DNA of 43,975 nt from JACDAN01 sp036554945 (GTDB taxonomy: Bacteria; Actinomycetota; Thermoleophilia; Gaiellales; Gaiellaceae): the NCBI GenBank assembly GCA_036554945.1, contig DATBMH010000070.1, forward strand, positions 1 through 43,975, given 5' to 3'. A program made the position numbers and the translations under genes. A model generated the notes under the pieces. The model saw only the letters and a list, made by a program, of their open reading frames with translations. It was not told where the DNA came from and searched no databases. The first letter of the stretch is position 1, and each line of letters begins with the position of its first letter. Positions 25,571-33,601 of the stretch are shown piece after piece.

Positions 25571-25591
25571 CGCATCGGACATTCGGGTTCG

Positions 25592-26182
25592 ATGCCGGCG
25601 ATCACGGATCGGGGACTCTGGCGCCGTGCCGTCGACGGCGACCACGAGGCGTTCGGCGAGCTCTACGAGCGGCATGCCGACGCGATCTACAACTTCTGCT
25701 TCCGGCGGACGGCCGACTGGGCGCTCGCGGAGGATCTCACCGCGACGGTGTTCCTCGAGGCGTGGCGGAAGCGCCGGCGCGTGGTGTTCGACGACGACGA
25801 CGCCGTGCGTCCGTGGCTCTTCGGGGTCGCGAACAACGTCGTGCGGAACGAGAGCCGGAGGCTTCGGCGTCTCGGTCGCGCGCTCGCCGGTCTCGGCGCG
25901 CCGAGGCCCGCGCCTGGCGCGGCCGACCGTGCGGAGGACGAGGCACGAATGCGCGAGGTCCTCGCCGCGGTCGGGAGGCTCCCGCGCCGCGAGCAAGACG
26001 TGCTCGCAGTCTGCGTGTTCGCGGATCTGACCTACGAGGAGGCGGCAATCGCGCTGGGCATCCCCATCGGGACCGTCCGTTCCCGGCTCGCCCGGGCCCG
26101 GAACCGGCTCGGGGAACTTTCACCGGAGAGAGGACATGAGAGGGCAAATGACGCTTCCAGCCTTCCGCGAGCTTCCGGCTGA
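25592..26182 (+). CDS. ECF-type RNA polymerase sigma factor (second in the window)
   Basis: 196 aa. Region 2: HEAFGELYERHADAIYNFCFRR and AEDLTATVFLEAWRKR, with VRPWLFGVANNVVRNESRR. Region 4: LPRREQDVLAVCVFADLTYEEAAIALGIPIGTVRSRLARARNRL. It is more like the SigJ/SigE-like 'RNA polymerase sigma factor, sigma-70 family' set than the other ECF factor here. Its 3' end overlaps the next gene by 47 nt, so the pair is coupled. Start ATG 25592 has no clear Shine-Dalgarno. Confidence 0.92.
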   Translation: MPAITDRGLWRRAVDGDHEAFGELYERHADAIYNFCFRRTADWALAEDLTATVFLEAWRKRRRVVFDDDDAVRPWLFGVANNVVRNESRRLRRLGRALAGLGAPRPAPGAADRAEDEARMREVLAAVGRLPRREQDVLAVCVFADLTYEEAAIALGIPIGTVRSRLARARNRLGELSPERGHERANDASSLPRASG

Positions 26183-26945
26183 GACGCGGGCCGCCCAGCG
26201 GGCCGGGTTGCTCGCCTCGATGTCTCGCGGGCAACGGAGGCATCTTGCGCTCGCATTGGTTGCCGGAATTGCCGTGTTGCTCGCCGGTCCGACGCTGGCG
26301 ATCGAGCGGGGGCTAGTCGACTTCAGCTCCGGCGAGCCCGCACCGGAGCCGATCCAACTCGACTTCGAGTCTCTCCGCGCACACAGCAGGGAAGCGCATG
26401 AGATCACGGGCGCACCGAAGATCACGCCAGTTGGCCAGGCCCGTGAGGTCATGCGTGTCTCGATCGACGGCGAAAGCCGGCCCATCTGGGTCGTGCCAAC
26501 CGCCGAGGGAGGCTTCTGCATGCGCATGCACTTCATGGGAACGTGTCGCATCCCGGGTCACAGCGACGGCGTCCCCTTCGGTGGCGGCGGCCTCAACAAT
26601 CCGGGCGGCGAGGGTTGGTCAGTTCTCGCCGGACTCGTGCTCGACCCGCGAGTCGAGGAGGTCGTGCTCGTCTATCAAGACGGCGAGCGCGCGGTGCTCC
26701 CGTATGTCTGGGTGTCGCCGCCGATCGACGCCGGCTTCTATGCCTACGAGGTGCCCGACGAGCACCGTGAGCGGGGTCGTCTCACGGCTGTTGTGCTGGG
26801 GCTGGACGAGGAAGGCGCCCCCGCCCAGACGCAGTGCCTTCCGCTTTCGCCTGAGGCGTCGGAGCAGAGCGTCCCGGACGTGCGGGAGCTGTGTCCGCCG
26901 CGTCCTAGGCGCGACGAAGGCGTTCGTAGATCGACCACGCCGTAA
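26136..26945 (+). CDS. Single-pass membrane protein coupled to the ECF sigma factor
   Basis: 269 aa. The first 35 residues are basic and cytosolic. A single transmembrane helix (LALALVAGIAVLLAGPTLA, about 37-55) follows, and then about 210 extracytoplasmic residues with Gly-rich (GGGGLNNPGGEGW) and beta-rich segments and several Cys (GGFCMRM, GTCRIPG, TQCLPL, ELCPPR). ATG 26136 follows GGAGAGAGG. The position and overlap with the sigma gene suggest an anti-sigma or sensor role, but the N-terminal part shows no ZAS motif. Family not recognised. Confidence 0.72.
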   Translation: MRGQMTLPAFRELPAETRAAQRAGLLASMSRGQRRHLALALVAGIAVLLAGPTLAIERGLVDFSSGEPAPEPIQLDFESLRAHSREAHEITGAPKITPVGQAREVMRVSIDGESRPIWVVPTAEGGFCMRMHFMGTCRIPGHSDGVPFGGGGLNNPGGEGWSVLAGLVLDPRVEEVVLVYQDGERAVLPYVWVSPPIDAGFYAYEVPDEHRERGRLTAVVLGLDEEGAPAQTQCLPLSPEASEQSVPDVRELCPPRPRRDEGVRRSTTP

Positions 26946-27138
26946 CCAGCGTCCAGACGCCCTCCAGCAGGAAGAACCCCCACTGCCGCTCGTGCCAGGC
27001 GAGCACCGTCAGGACGCCGGCGCCGACGAGGTTCAGCCAGAGGTACCACCACGAGTGCGGATCGAGCACGCGGAACTGGGCGAGCACGAAGGCGATCAGG
27101 ATCAGCAGCGCGCCGGCGACCTGGACGACCTGGTCCAT
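26905..27138 (-). CDS. Small CBU_0592-like membrane protein
   Basis: 77 aa with two or three membrane helices (VVQVAGALLILIAFVLAQ, WWYLWLNLVGAGVLTVLAW, FFLLEGVWTLVTAWS). The sequence resembles the small CBU_0592 family of bacterial membrane proteins. The ATG overlaps the preceding gene stop by one base (TGATG). The 3' end overlaps the convergent sigma-partner gene by 41 bp. Function unknown; nucleotide-sugar or lipid-related operon membership is possible. Confidence 0.75.
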   Translation of the reverse strand: MDQVVQVAGALLILIAFVLAQFRVLDPHSWWYLWLNLVGAGVLTVLAWHERQWGFFLLEGVWTLVTAWSIYERLRRA

Positions 27139-27905
27139 CAGGCCGGGCCCTCCGCCGGCTCACGCCGCTCGCGACGCCACCGCTGGAACTCGCGCCAGAG
27201 GAGGTCCGCGTTGGGGATCAGGAAGCCGAGCGCGAGCCCGGGCAGCGCCGGCAGGCCCGCCGACTCCCACACGACCCCGATCACCAGCGTGACCCCGAGC
27301 GACAGTACGAGCGCGACGAAGGTCCACCAGACCCGCAGCCTCCAGCGCGCCGCCGCCGCGAGGAAGAGCGCGAAGAAGAGGATGTCCGGCGGTCCGAGGA
27401 GCGCGGCGCTCGGCTCGCCCGGGTGCGGGAACTCGAAGGCGATCCGGTCGAAGATGCTCGGCTTCTCCTCCACGATGTGGCCCGTCGGGCCGCGCCAGAC
27501 GGACACCGCGTCGATCCACGGGATGAGCAGCGCCACCAGCGCCACCCAGAGGACGCTCTCGAAGTACTCGAGGAACCAGAAGCCGATCGTGGTCATGAGC
27601 GCGAGCTTCGCGAAGCTCGAGAGCGACTCCAGCTCCGCGAGCTCCAGCAGCACGACGAGCACGAGGAGCGCCAGGGCGAGCAGCATCAACCCGTGCGACT
27701 CGCGGAACGGGAGGACGAGGTAGACGAGCGCGAAGACCGCCGGGATCAGGCAGAGCGCGAGGAACGCGATGTCCCACCACTTCGAGAGGTCGACGACGTG
27801 CTCGTGGGCCGCGTAGTACGCGCCGAGCGCGACCCCGAGGACGGCGAAGGCGACGACCCGTCGGGTCGCGTGCCGGCGGCTCAGTAGGGCGGCAGCTCTG
27901 CCCAC
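27138..27905 (-). CDS. Presenilin/signal-peptide-peptidase-like multi-pass membrane protein
   Basis: 255 aa if started at GTG 27905 (25 nt inside the upstream gene); CTG 27884 is an alternative. About eight or nine membrane helices. The pattern is that of presenilin/SPP aspartyl proteases: D132 in PWIDAVSVWRGPTGHIV (compare YDxxAVYxTKHM in archaeal homologues), D174 in LLGPPDILFFALFL (variant of GxGD), and P219-A220-L221 in GLPALPGLALGFL. Spacing between the three motifs is compatible with that fold. GPPD instead of GxGD is atypical. I call it a putative intramembrane aspartyl protease on motif recognition alone; substrate unknown. Translation is coupled to the UDG-like gene. Confidence 0.65.
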   Translation of the reverse strand: MGRAAALLSRRHATRRVVAFAVLGVALGAYYAAHEHVVDLSKWWDIAFLALCLIPAVFALVYLVLPFRESHGLMLLALALLVLVVLLELAELESLSSFAKLALMTTIGFWFLEYFESVLWVALVALLIPWIDAVSVWRGPTGHIVEEKPSIFDRIAFEFPHPGEPSAALLGPPDILFFALFLAAAARWRLRVWWTFVALVLSLGVTLVIGVVWESAGLPALPGLALGFLIPNADLLWREFQRWRRERREPAEGPA

Positions 27906-28468
27906 CAGGGGCCGAGCGTCTTCAGCGCTCGCCAAAAACGTGTCTTCGCCGCCTGCTCGTCGAGCGAGGCGTCGATGTCGGGGACGTAGAGGGCCTCGAT
28001 CGTCGGCGTCCACTGCTGGAGCTCGCCGGGCTTCGCCTCGAGCTCCGTCGAGAGTGGGAACCCGAGCTCGTTGAGGAATGCCAGCGCGTCCTCGCCCATC
28101 ACGACCACGAGCTTCGGCTGGACGGTGTGGAGCTCCCGCAGGAGCCAGCCTGCGGCCTGCTCCTCGTCGCCGCCGTCGAACTTGAAGCAGTTCGTGCCGT
28201 AGACCGCGAGCGGATCGACGTGGAGCCGCTGGAGCGACTTGACGAGCGCCTGGCCGGCGCGGCCGAAGAACGCGACACCCTCCTGGATCTCGGAGTGCTG
28301 CGGGCGGAACTTGAGGAGGAAGATGTCGGCGAGCGGATGCCCCGAGCCGATCGCCGGAACACGGCCTTCGCCGGCTCGCCGGATCTCGTCACCGAGCTCG
28401 TTCGTCTCGGTGATCGCCTTCTGCAGGTAGCGCTCTTGGATCTCGTCGGTCACGGGCACGGCAGGCAC
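27881..28468 (-). CDS. Uracil-DNA-glycosylase-superfamily-like protein lacking standard catalytic motifs
   Basis: 195 aa. The overall layout resembles family 4/5 UDG: an N-terminal helix, GEGRVPAIGSGHPLADIFLLKF, FFGRAGQAL, YGTNCFKF and VVVMGEDALAFL. However, the usual GExPGxxED catalytic segment, the HPSxR-like second motif, and the four Cys of the FeS cluster (only one Cys is present) are missing. It may be a non-catalytic or repurposed member. GTG 28468 is 3 nt after the glycosyltransferase-PHP stop, so the two are co-transcribed and likely linked in function. Confidence 0.65.
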   Translation of the reverse strand: MPAVPVTDEIQERYLQKAITETNELGDEIRRAGEGRVPAIGSGHPLADIFLLKFRPQHSEIQEGVAFFGRAGQALVKSLQRLHVDPLAVYGTNCFKFDGGDEEQAAGWLLRELHTVQPKLVVVMGEDALAFLNELGFPLSTELEAKPGELQQWTPTIEALYVPDIDASLDEQAAKTRFWRALKTLGPWWAELPPY

Positions 28469-28471
28469 CGT

Positions 28472-30214
28472 TCAGGTTCTTCCCTCCAGGACCCTTTCCT
28501 TGACCTGGGCGGTCCACTTGAGCGCCTGGAGGTAGGCGAGCGACCGCGGCCGGCGCAGGATCTCCGCGGTCCGCAGACTGGCGAGGAACTCGTCCTTGTC
28601 GCGGAACGCCCGCATCCGCAGGCCTCCGGTCCCGACCCCCTGGAGGACGTGCGCGTCCGAGCCGGCGCCCATCGTCAGGTTGTACTTCCGGGCGAAGCGC
28701 AGCGCCTCGTCGTTGTACTGCTCGAACAGAAGGCGCGCGTTGTAGACCTCGAACACGTCGATGTCGGACAGGTGGCGCTGGATCGTCTGCGCATTCGGGA
28801 TCGAGTGCATGCGGTCGAAGGGGTGGGGGAGATAGACGAGCCCGCCCTGCTCCTTGATCGCGGCCACCGTGTCCGCGAAGGACATCCCGCGCGGGATCTC
28901 CCGCTCGAGGAACAGGCCGATCACCTCTCCCTGTCCGTCCGTCTTCACCTCCTCGCCCGGGATGACGACGAGGCCGGTGCCGCGCGCCGCCTCGACGGTG
29001 GCCAGCGCCCCGCCGAACACGTTGTGGTCGGTGACGGCGATCGCGCCGAGGCCCTCGGCGACCGCATGCGCGACGAGCTCCTCCGGCTCGACCTGGCAGT
29101 CGCTGGACCACGAGGTATGCATGTGGAGGTCGACGTCGATCCACTCGCGCGCGGCCAGCGGCTCAGCGGCCCCAGCGGTCCGCCGGCGGCCCGCGAGCGA
29201 CCGGTAGAGCCCGTCCAGCTCGCGGCCCAGCTCGGCGAAGCTCTGGCTCTCGACGGCGCGGCGACCCGCGGCCGCGCTCTCGCCGCAGAGCTCCGGGCTC
29301 TCGGCGAAGCGCGCCACCGCCGCTGCTGCGAGGGCCGGCTGCTCCAGGACGCCGGGCGGCCACGCCACGGCCGCGCCGGCGGCCTGCGCCTCGAGCCGCA
29401 CGCGCCGCATCCCGCCCAGCGCCGGCACGAAGATCGGCGCCTCGTTGAGGATCGGCGCCCTCGCCTCACCGGATCGCGCCGTCCGGACGCGCACGCGGCC
29501 CCGCAGCGCCGCCGGGATCGACGGGCGGCCCGACAGGGACTTCGTGCGGAGCAGCGTCAGCTCCCAGCCCGGCAGCTCCTTCATGATCGAGAGCAGCGCC
29601 CGCGTGAGCAGGCGCTCGCCGGGGCGCCACTCGCAGACGACGACATCGCGCTTCTCGAGGGGATGGAAGAGCTCGGTGTCGATCCCGAGGGGCGTGACGC
29701 GGTAGTCACCCGGAAAGCGGACGGCGGCGGCGGCGGCCGTCTCCTCCGAGGTCGCGAGCAGCGCGTCGATCCGCGACAGCAGCCGGCTGCGCTGGGTCTT
29801 GCCCGGCGGGTAGGCCAGCCGCTCCGGCGAGAAGAAGGTGGCGACCGCGAGCGCCCGGCTGTCGCGGAGCGCCACGTACGAGAGGCTCGGGAGGCCGGGC
29901 TCGAAGCCGTGGACGACGTCGTACCCGCCGCGGGAGAGCGCGAGCGAGAGGTTCGCGCGGACGCCGACCGGCAGCCCGATCCGGCTCCGGCGCGAGATCG
30001 GGACGGCGGGCCCGACGGCGATCACGTCGCCGCCCGCGCCGTCCTCGAGCGCCCGCCGCCCGGCGATCAGGTCCGACGCGCGCCCCGAAGGGGCGAGCAC
30101 GGTGACCTCGTTGCCGAGGCGCCGGAGCTCCGCCGCCGCGCCGGCGACGTGCTCGTTGACGTCATGGGGCTGCGACCAGGAGAACGGCGTGACCAAGCAG
30201 ATCCGGAGACCCAC
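28472..30214 (-). CDS. Glycosyltransferase (GT4-like) fused to a PHP phosphoesterase domain
   Basis: 580 aa. Residues 1 to about 345 are a GT-B glycosyltransferase-like domain (VTPFSWSQPHDVNEHVAG, GYDVVHGFEP, TPLGIDTELFHPL, RLEAQAAGAAVAW). Residues about 360-560 are a PHP domain with complete metal ligands: HMH in DLHMHTSWSSDC, TDHN, GEEVKT, LPHPFDR, EVYN and GSDAH. The fusion joins sugar transfer with hydrolysis of a phosphoester or related substrate; reaction unknown. GTG at 30214 is leaderless (TAGACT-N7). It heads a reverse operon with the UDG-like and presenilin-like genes. Confidence 0.88.
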   Translation of the reverse strand: MGLRICLVTPFSWSQPHDVNEHVAGAAAELRRLGNEVTVLAPSGRASDLIAGRRALEDGAGGDVIAVGPAVPISRRSRIGLPVGVRANLSLALSRGGYDVVHGFEPGLPSLSYVALRDSRALAVATFFSPERLAYPPGKTQRSRLLSRIDALLATSEETAAAAAVRFPGDYRVTPLGIDTELFHPLEKRDVVVCEWRPGERLLTRALLSIMKELPGWELTLLRTKSLSGRPSIPAALRGRVRVRTARSGEARAPILNEAPIFVPALGGMRRVRLEAQAAGAAVAWPPGVLEQPALAAAAVARFAESPELCGESAAAGRRAVESQSFAELGRELDGLYRSLAGRRRTAGAAEPLAAREWIDVDLHMHTSWSSDCQVEPEELVAHAVAEGLGAIAVTDHNVFGGALATVEAARGTGLVVIPGEEVKTDGQGEVIGLFLEREIPRGMSFADTVAAIKEQGGLVYLPHPFDRMHSIPNAQTIQRHLSDIDVFEVYNARLLFEQYNDEALRFARKYNLTMGAGSDAHVLQGVGTGGLRMRAFRDKDEFLASLRTAEILRRPRSLAYLQALKWTAQVKERVLEGRT

Positions 30215-30221
30215 GGCTTCG

Positions 30222-30227
30222 AGTCTA
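30222..30227 (-). promoter_or_regulatory. Putative -10 box, leaderless start of the glycosyltransferase-PHP gene
   Basis: TAGACT, 7 nt, then GTG 30214, without Shine-Dalgarno. Confidence 0.55.
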
Positions 30228-30271
30228 GTTCGGGCCTCCCGTTACGTCGTGAAACCTGCGTGTTTCTCGTC

Positions 30272-30302
30272 TTGACACGCGGCGGGGTCGCACGGTTAAT
30301 AC
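30272..30302 (+). promoter_or_regulatory. Sigma70-type promoter of the M36 protease gene
   Basis: TTGACA at 30272-30277 and TTAATA at 30296-30301 with 18 nt between them (or TAATAC with 19). It lies 34 nt before the ATG. This is the clearest -35/-10 pair in the window. Confidence 0.65.
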
Positions 30303-30335
30303 CGCGTCGTCTTCTTTCGACCCTGGGGGGAGGGT

Positions 30336-33300
30336 ATGGCCAGGCATTCTCTTGGCGGCCGAGCCGGCGCGTTCAGACGCCTGCTCGCAGCCGCCGCACT
30401 CGTCCTGGTCGCCGCCGCACTCCCGTCCGCCGGTCTGGCGGTCGGTGACGTGCGGGACGACCACCATGCGACCAAGCACGACTTCGACCTTCGGAGCGGC
30501 AAGCTCGCTCCGACCGGCGCCCAGCGGGCGATCGTCCGCCGGCTGGGGGCAGCGGCGACCTGGAACAGCTTCGGGACGCCCAGCACGCTCATCAGACACC
30601 GCGGCTCGCTCGGACGCGTTCACGGCCGGACGGCACAGACGGCCGCGCGGAGCTGGCTCGGCGCGCATCGCGCGCTCTTCCGCCTCCGATCGGCATCGGC
30701 GCTCAGGGCCGTCGCCGTCGCGCCGCTCGGGCGCGCGGGCCGGGCGGTGACCTTCCGCCAGCGCGCCGGCTCGGCGCCGCTGCTGGACGGTGGCCTCGTG
30801 ACGGTGGCGCTCCGGCGGGCTGCGGCGCGCTCGTGGCGCGTCGTCTTCGTCTCCTCGTCCCTGGCCGGCACGCAGCGCGTGTCGTCCGGACGCCGGCTCA
30901 CCGCCACCGAGGCGTGGCGGGTGGCCGCGCGCAGTGTCGGGCACGACGTCGGGAGCGTCGGAACGCCCCGCGCGGCCGGCAACGGCTGGAGCTTCATGCG
31001 GGCCGGCGGGCTCTCGGGCCTGCAGAGCGTCCGGGCCGGCCTGCTGCCGACCCCGCGCACCGGGTTGCTCCCGGCATACGAGACCGTGGTCTACGACGAG
31101 GTCGCCGGCGACCTCGAGAGCTACCGGATGATCGTCGACGCGCGGAGCGCACGGATCCTGCTCCGCCAGAGCACCGTCGACCACGCGGTCGACAACCCCG
31201 CGTGGAAAGTCTTCCCTGCGTATCCGCGGGTCGGCCTGAACGGCTTCCCGTGGAACAACTCGAGCAGCGACATCCGGGACGTCTGGTGCTGGACGCCGGG
31301 ACCGGCGTGCGAGCTCTCCGTCTCGAGCGGCTCGCCGCACCCGACCGTCCCGTGGGACACGATCCCGCCGGCCGGGACTCCGACGTTCACCACGACCGGC
31401 AACAACAACATCGCGCAGGAGCGGTGGGGCAACCCGCCGGGCACACCGGGGCCGGTCCCCACGTATCAGCCGACGAGCCCGACGCGGGACTACGTGTATC
31501 CGTGGACGAACGTCTGGTTCACCTCCAGGTGCGACCCGACGAACTTCGTCCGGGGCAGCGGCAACGACATCGACGCCGCGACCGCGAACCTCTTCGCGAT
31601 GCACAACCGGATGCACGACTGGACGTTCCACCTCGGCTTCGACGAGGAGCACTGGAACGCCCAGACGGCCCCGGGCGGCCTCACGCGGCAGCCGTGGAAC
31701 CCGGCCGGCATGCCGACGCTCCACGGCGACCCGCTGACCGGCAACGCGCAGGCCGCGGCGATCAGCGGCGGCTTCCCGACCTACTCCGGCCGCGACAACG
31801 CCAACATGGGCACCCAGCCTGACGGCCGGAGCTCGACGACGAACATGTTCGTGTGGCAGTCGCTCGCAGGCGCCTTCTACGCGCCGTGCGTCGACGGCGA
31901 TTACGACATGTCGGTGATCGGCCACGAGTTCGGCCACATGGTCGAGAACCGGATGATCGGCAAGGGGAACCGGCGGCAGGACCATCACGCGGGCGCCATG
32001 GGCGAGTCGTTCGGCGACCTCAACGGCATGGAGTACCTGAACGAGTACGACTTCGTGCCCGTCTCGCACGAGAGCCCGTACGCGGTCGGCCCGTACGTCA
32101 CGTCGAACCCGTACCGGGGGATCCGGAACTACGGGATGAACCTCCCGTTCGCCGGAGACGCACCCAGCCCCGGCGAGTACCCGAAGGCGTCCGGGCTCAA
32201 CTTCGGCGACATCGGCTACGACTTCGTCGGCGCCCAGGTGCACGCCGACGGCGAGATCTGGAGCGCGACGAACTTCGACATCCGCCGCCTCCTGCTCGCG
32301 AAGTACGGCAGCGGGAGCCGCACCAGGCAGGTGGAGTGCGCCGACGGCAAGCGGCCGCCGGAGCAGTGCCCGGGCAACCGGCGCTGGATCGCCCTCTACT
32401 ACGACGCGATGGTGCTGATGCCGGTGGCGCCGTCGATGCTGGACGCCCGCAACGCGGTCCTCGCGGCCGACATGGCGCGGTTCGGCGGAGCCAACCAGGA
32501 TCTCCTCTGGTATGCCTTCGCGACCCGCGGCTTCGGTGAGTCGGCGTTCGCGGTCGACGGCGACGACGTCCAGCCGAGGCCGGCGTTCGACTCGCCGCGC
32601 CAGCGCGAGGCGACCGTCCGGTTCCGCGCCGTGGCCCGGGACGAGAAGAACGCGCCGGTGAACGCGACCGTGTACGTGGGCCACTACCAGGCGCGCGTGT
32701 CGCCGATCGCGGACACCGATCCCGCGACCGGGCCGGCCGACGGCTCGATGGCGACCGACGCGAGCAACCTCGACAACAGGGCCTCGTTCACGCCGCGGCT
32801 CTACGAGTTCACGGCCACCGCCCCGGGGTATGGGTTCGTCCGCTTCCGGACGTTCTTCTTCCCGGGTGAGTCGAGGACGATCGAGCTCCAGTTCGCGACG
32901 AACTGGGCCTCACGCTTCCAGGGCGCGGTCGCCACGGGCGACGGCGTCCGGCAGGCGGACCTCATCGACGACAGCGAGCGGACGAACTGGCACTCGGGCG
33001 GCGCTCCCGTCCGCGGCCGCCAGGTCACCGTCCAGCTCGGCGGTGGGGCCCACAAGCTCGACCGGGCAGCGGTGAGCGCGTACCTGACGCTCGACAACGA
33101 GGGCGATCCGGAGATGCCCCCGAACCCGCCGACGCCGGGCACGCAGAACCGCTTCACTGCGCTGAAGGCGTTCGAGCTGTGGGGCTGCTCGTCGGACTGC
33201 GCCGGGTCGGGTAGCTGGAAGCTGGTCTACCGCAGCGCGCCGGACTTCTTCCCGACCGACCCGCCGCGGCCGGTCGCCCCGGAGCTCCTGCTCCGCGGCT

Positions 33301-33548
33301 TCGACCTGAAGGGGAGTCACCGGAGCAGCCGGTTCACCCACGTGCGGCTCGTCGTGCTGGACAACCAGTGCACGGGGACGACCGCGTTCCAGGGTGACCA
33401 GGACAACGATCCCGGCATGAACGCGGACTGCGTGACCGGGTCGCCGCCGAACTTCGTCCCGCGCGGCAACGACGTGCGGGCGTCGGAGCTCCAGCTCTAC
33501 TCGAGCGACCACCGCGTCAAGGGTGCGTCGCTGGTTCGGGACCGCTAG
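30336..33548 (+). CDS. Secreted M36 (fungalysin-like) metalloprotease with C-terminal discoidin-like domain
   Basis: 1070 aa. A signal peptide (RRLLAAAALVLVAAALPSAGLA) and a propeptide-like region (about 30-260) precede the catalytic domain. Zinc site HEFGH is at about 530-534, and the third ligand Glu is in GAMGESFGDLNGMEY. The catalytic part runs to about 740. A beta domain follows, and from about 845 an F5/8C (discoidin)-like carbohydrate or surface-binding domain (NWHSGGAPVRGRQVTVQLGG, RFTALKAFELWGC). M36 enzymes are secreted and broad-specificity. ATG 30336 follows GGGGGGAGG. A strong bidirectional hairpin ends the gene. Confidence 0.92.
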   Translation: MARHSLGGRAGAFRRLLAAAALVLVAAALPSAGLAVGDVRDDHHATKHDFDLRSGKLAPTGAQRAIVRRLGAAATWNSFGTPSTLIRHRGSLGRVHGRTAQTAARSWLGAHRALFRLRSASALRAVAVAPLGRAGRAVTFRQRAGSAPLLDGGLVTVALRRAAARSWRVVFVSSSLAGTQRVSSGRRLTATEAWRVAARSVGHDVGSVGTPRAAGNGWSFMRAGGLSGLQSVRAGLLPTPRTGLLPAYETVVYDEVAGDLESYRMIVDARSARILLRQSTVDHAVDNPAWKVFPAYPRVGLNGFPWNNSSSDIRDVWCWTPGPACELSVSSGSPHPTVPWDTIPPAGTPTFTTTGNNNIAQERWGNPPGTPGPVPTYQPTSPTRDYVYPWTNVWFTSRCDPTNFVRGSGNDIDAATANLFAMHNRMHDWTFHLGFDEEHWNAQTAPGGLTRQPWNPAGMPTLHGDPLTGNAQAAAISGGFPTYSGRDNANMGTQPDGRSSTTNMFVWQSLAGAFYAPCVDGDYDMSVIGHEFGHMVENRMIGKGNRRQDHHAGAMGESFGDLNGMEYLNEYDFVPVSHESPYAVGPYVTSNPYRGIRNYGMNLPFAGDAPSPGEYPKASGLNFGDIGYDFVGAQVHADGEIWSATNFDIRRLLLAKYGSGSRTRQVECADGKRPPEQCPGNRRWIALYYDAMVLMPVAPSMLDARNAVLAADMARFGGANQDLLWYAFATRGFGESAFAVDGDDVQPRPAFDSPRQREATVRFRAVARDEKNAPVNATVYVGHYQARVSPIADTDPATGPADGSMATDASNLDNRASFTPRLYEFTATAPGYGFVRFRTFFFPGESRTIELQFATNWASRFQGAVATGDGVRQADLIDDSERTNWHSGGAPVRGRQVTVQLGGGAHKLDRAAVSAYLTLDNEGDPEMPPNPPTPGTQNRFTALKAFELWGCSSDCAGSGSWKLVYRSAPDFFPTDPPRPVAPELLLRGFDLKGSHRSSRFTHVRLVVLDNQCTGTTAFQGDQDNDPGMNADCVTGSPPNFVPRGNDVRASELQLYSSDHRVKGASLVRDR

Positions 33549-33561
33549 CAGTCGAAAGGGC

Positions 33562-33590
33562 AGGGAGGGCCGGCGCCGCCGGCCCTCCCT
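33562..33590. terminator. Bidirectional terminator hairpin
   Basis: Perfect 13 bp stem AGGGAGGGCCGGC / GCCGGCCCTCCCT with loop GCC, 13 bp past the M36 stop and 11 bp past the synthase stop on the other strand. It separates two convergent genes. Confidence 0.75.
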
Positions 33591-33601
33591 CGCTCTGAGT
33601 G

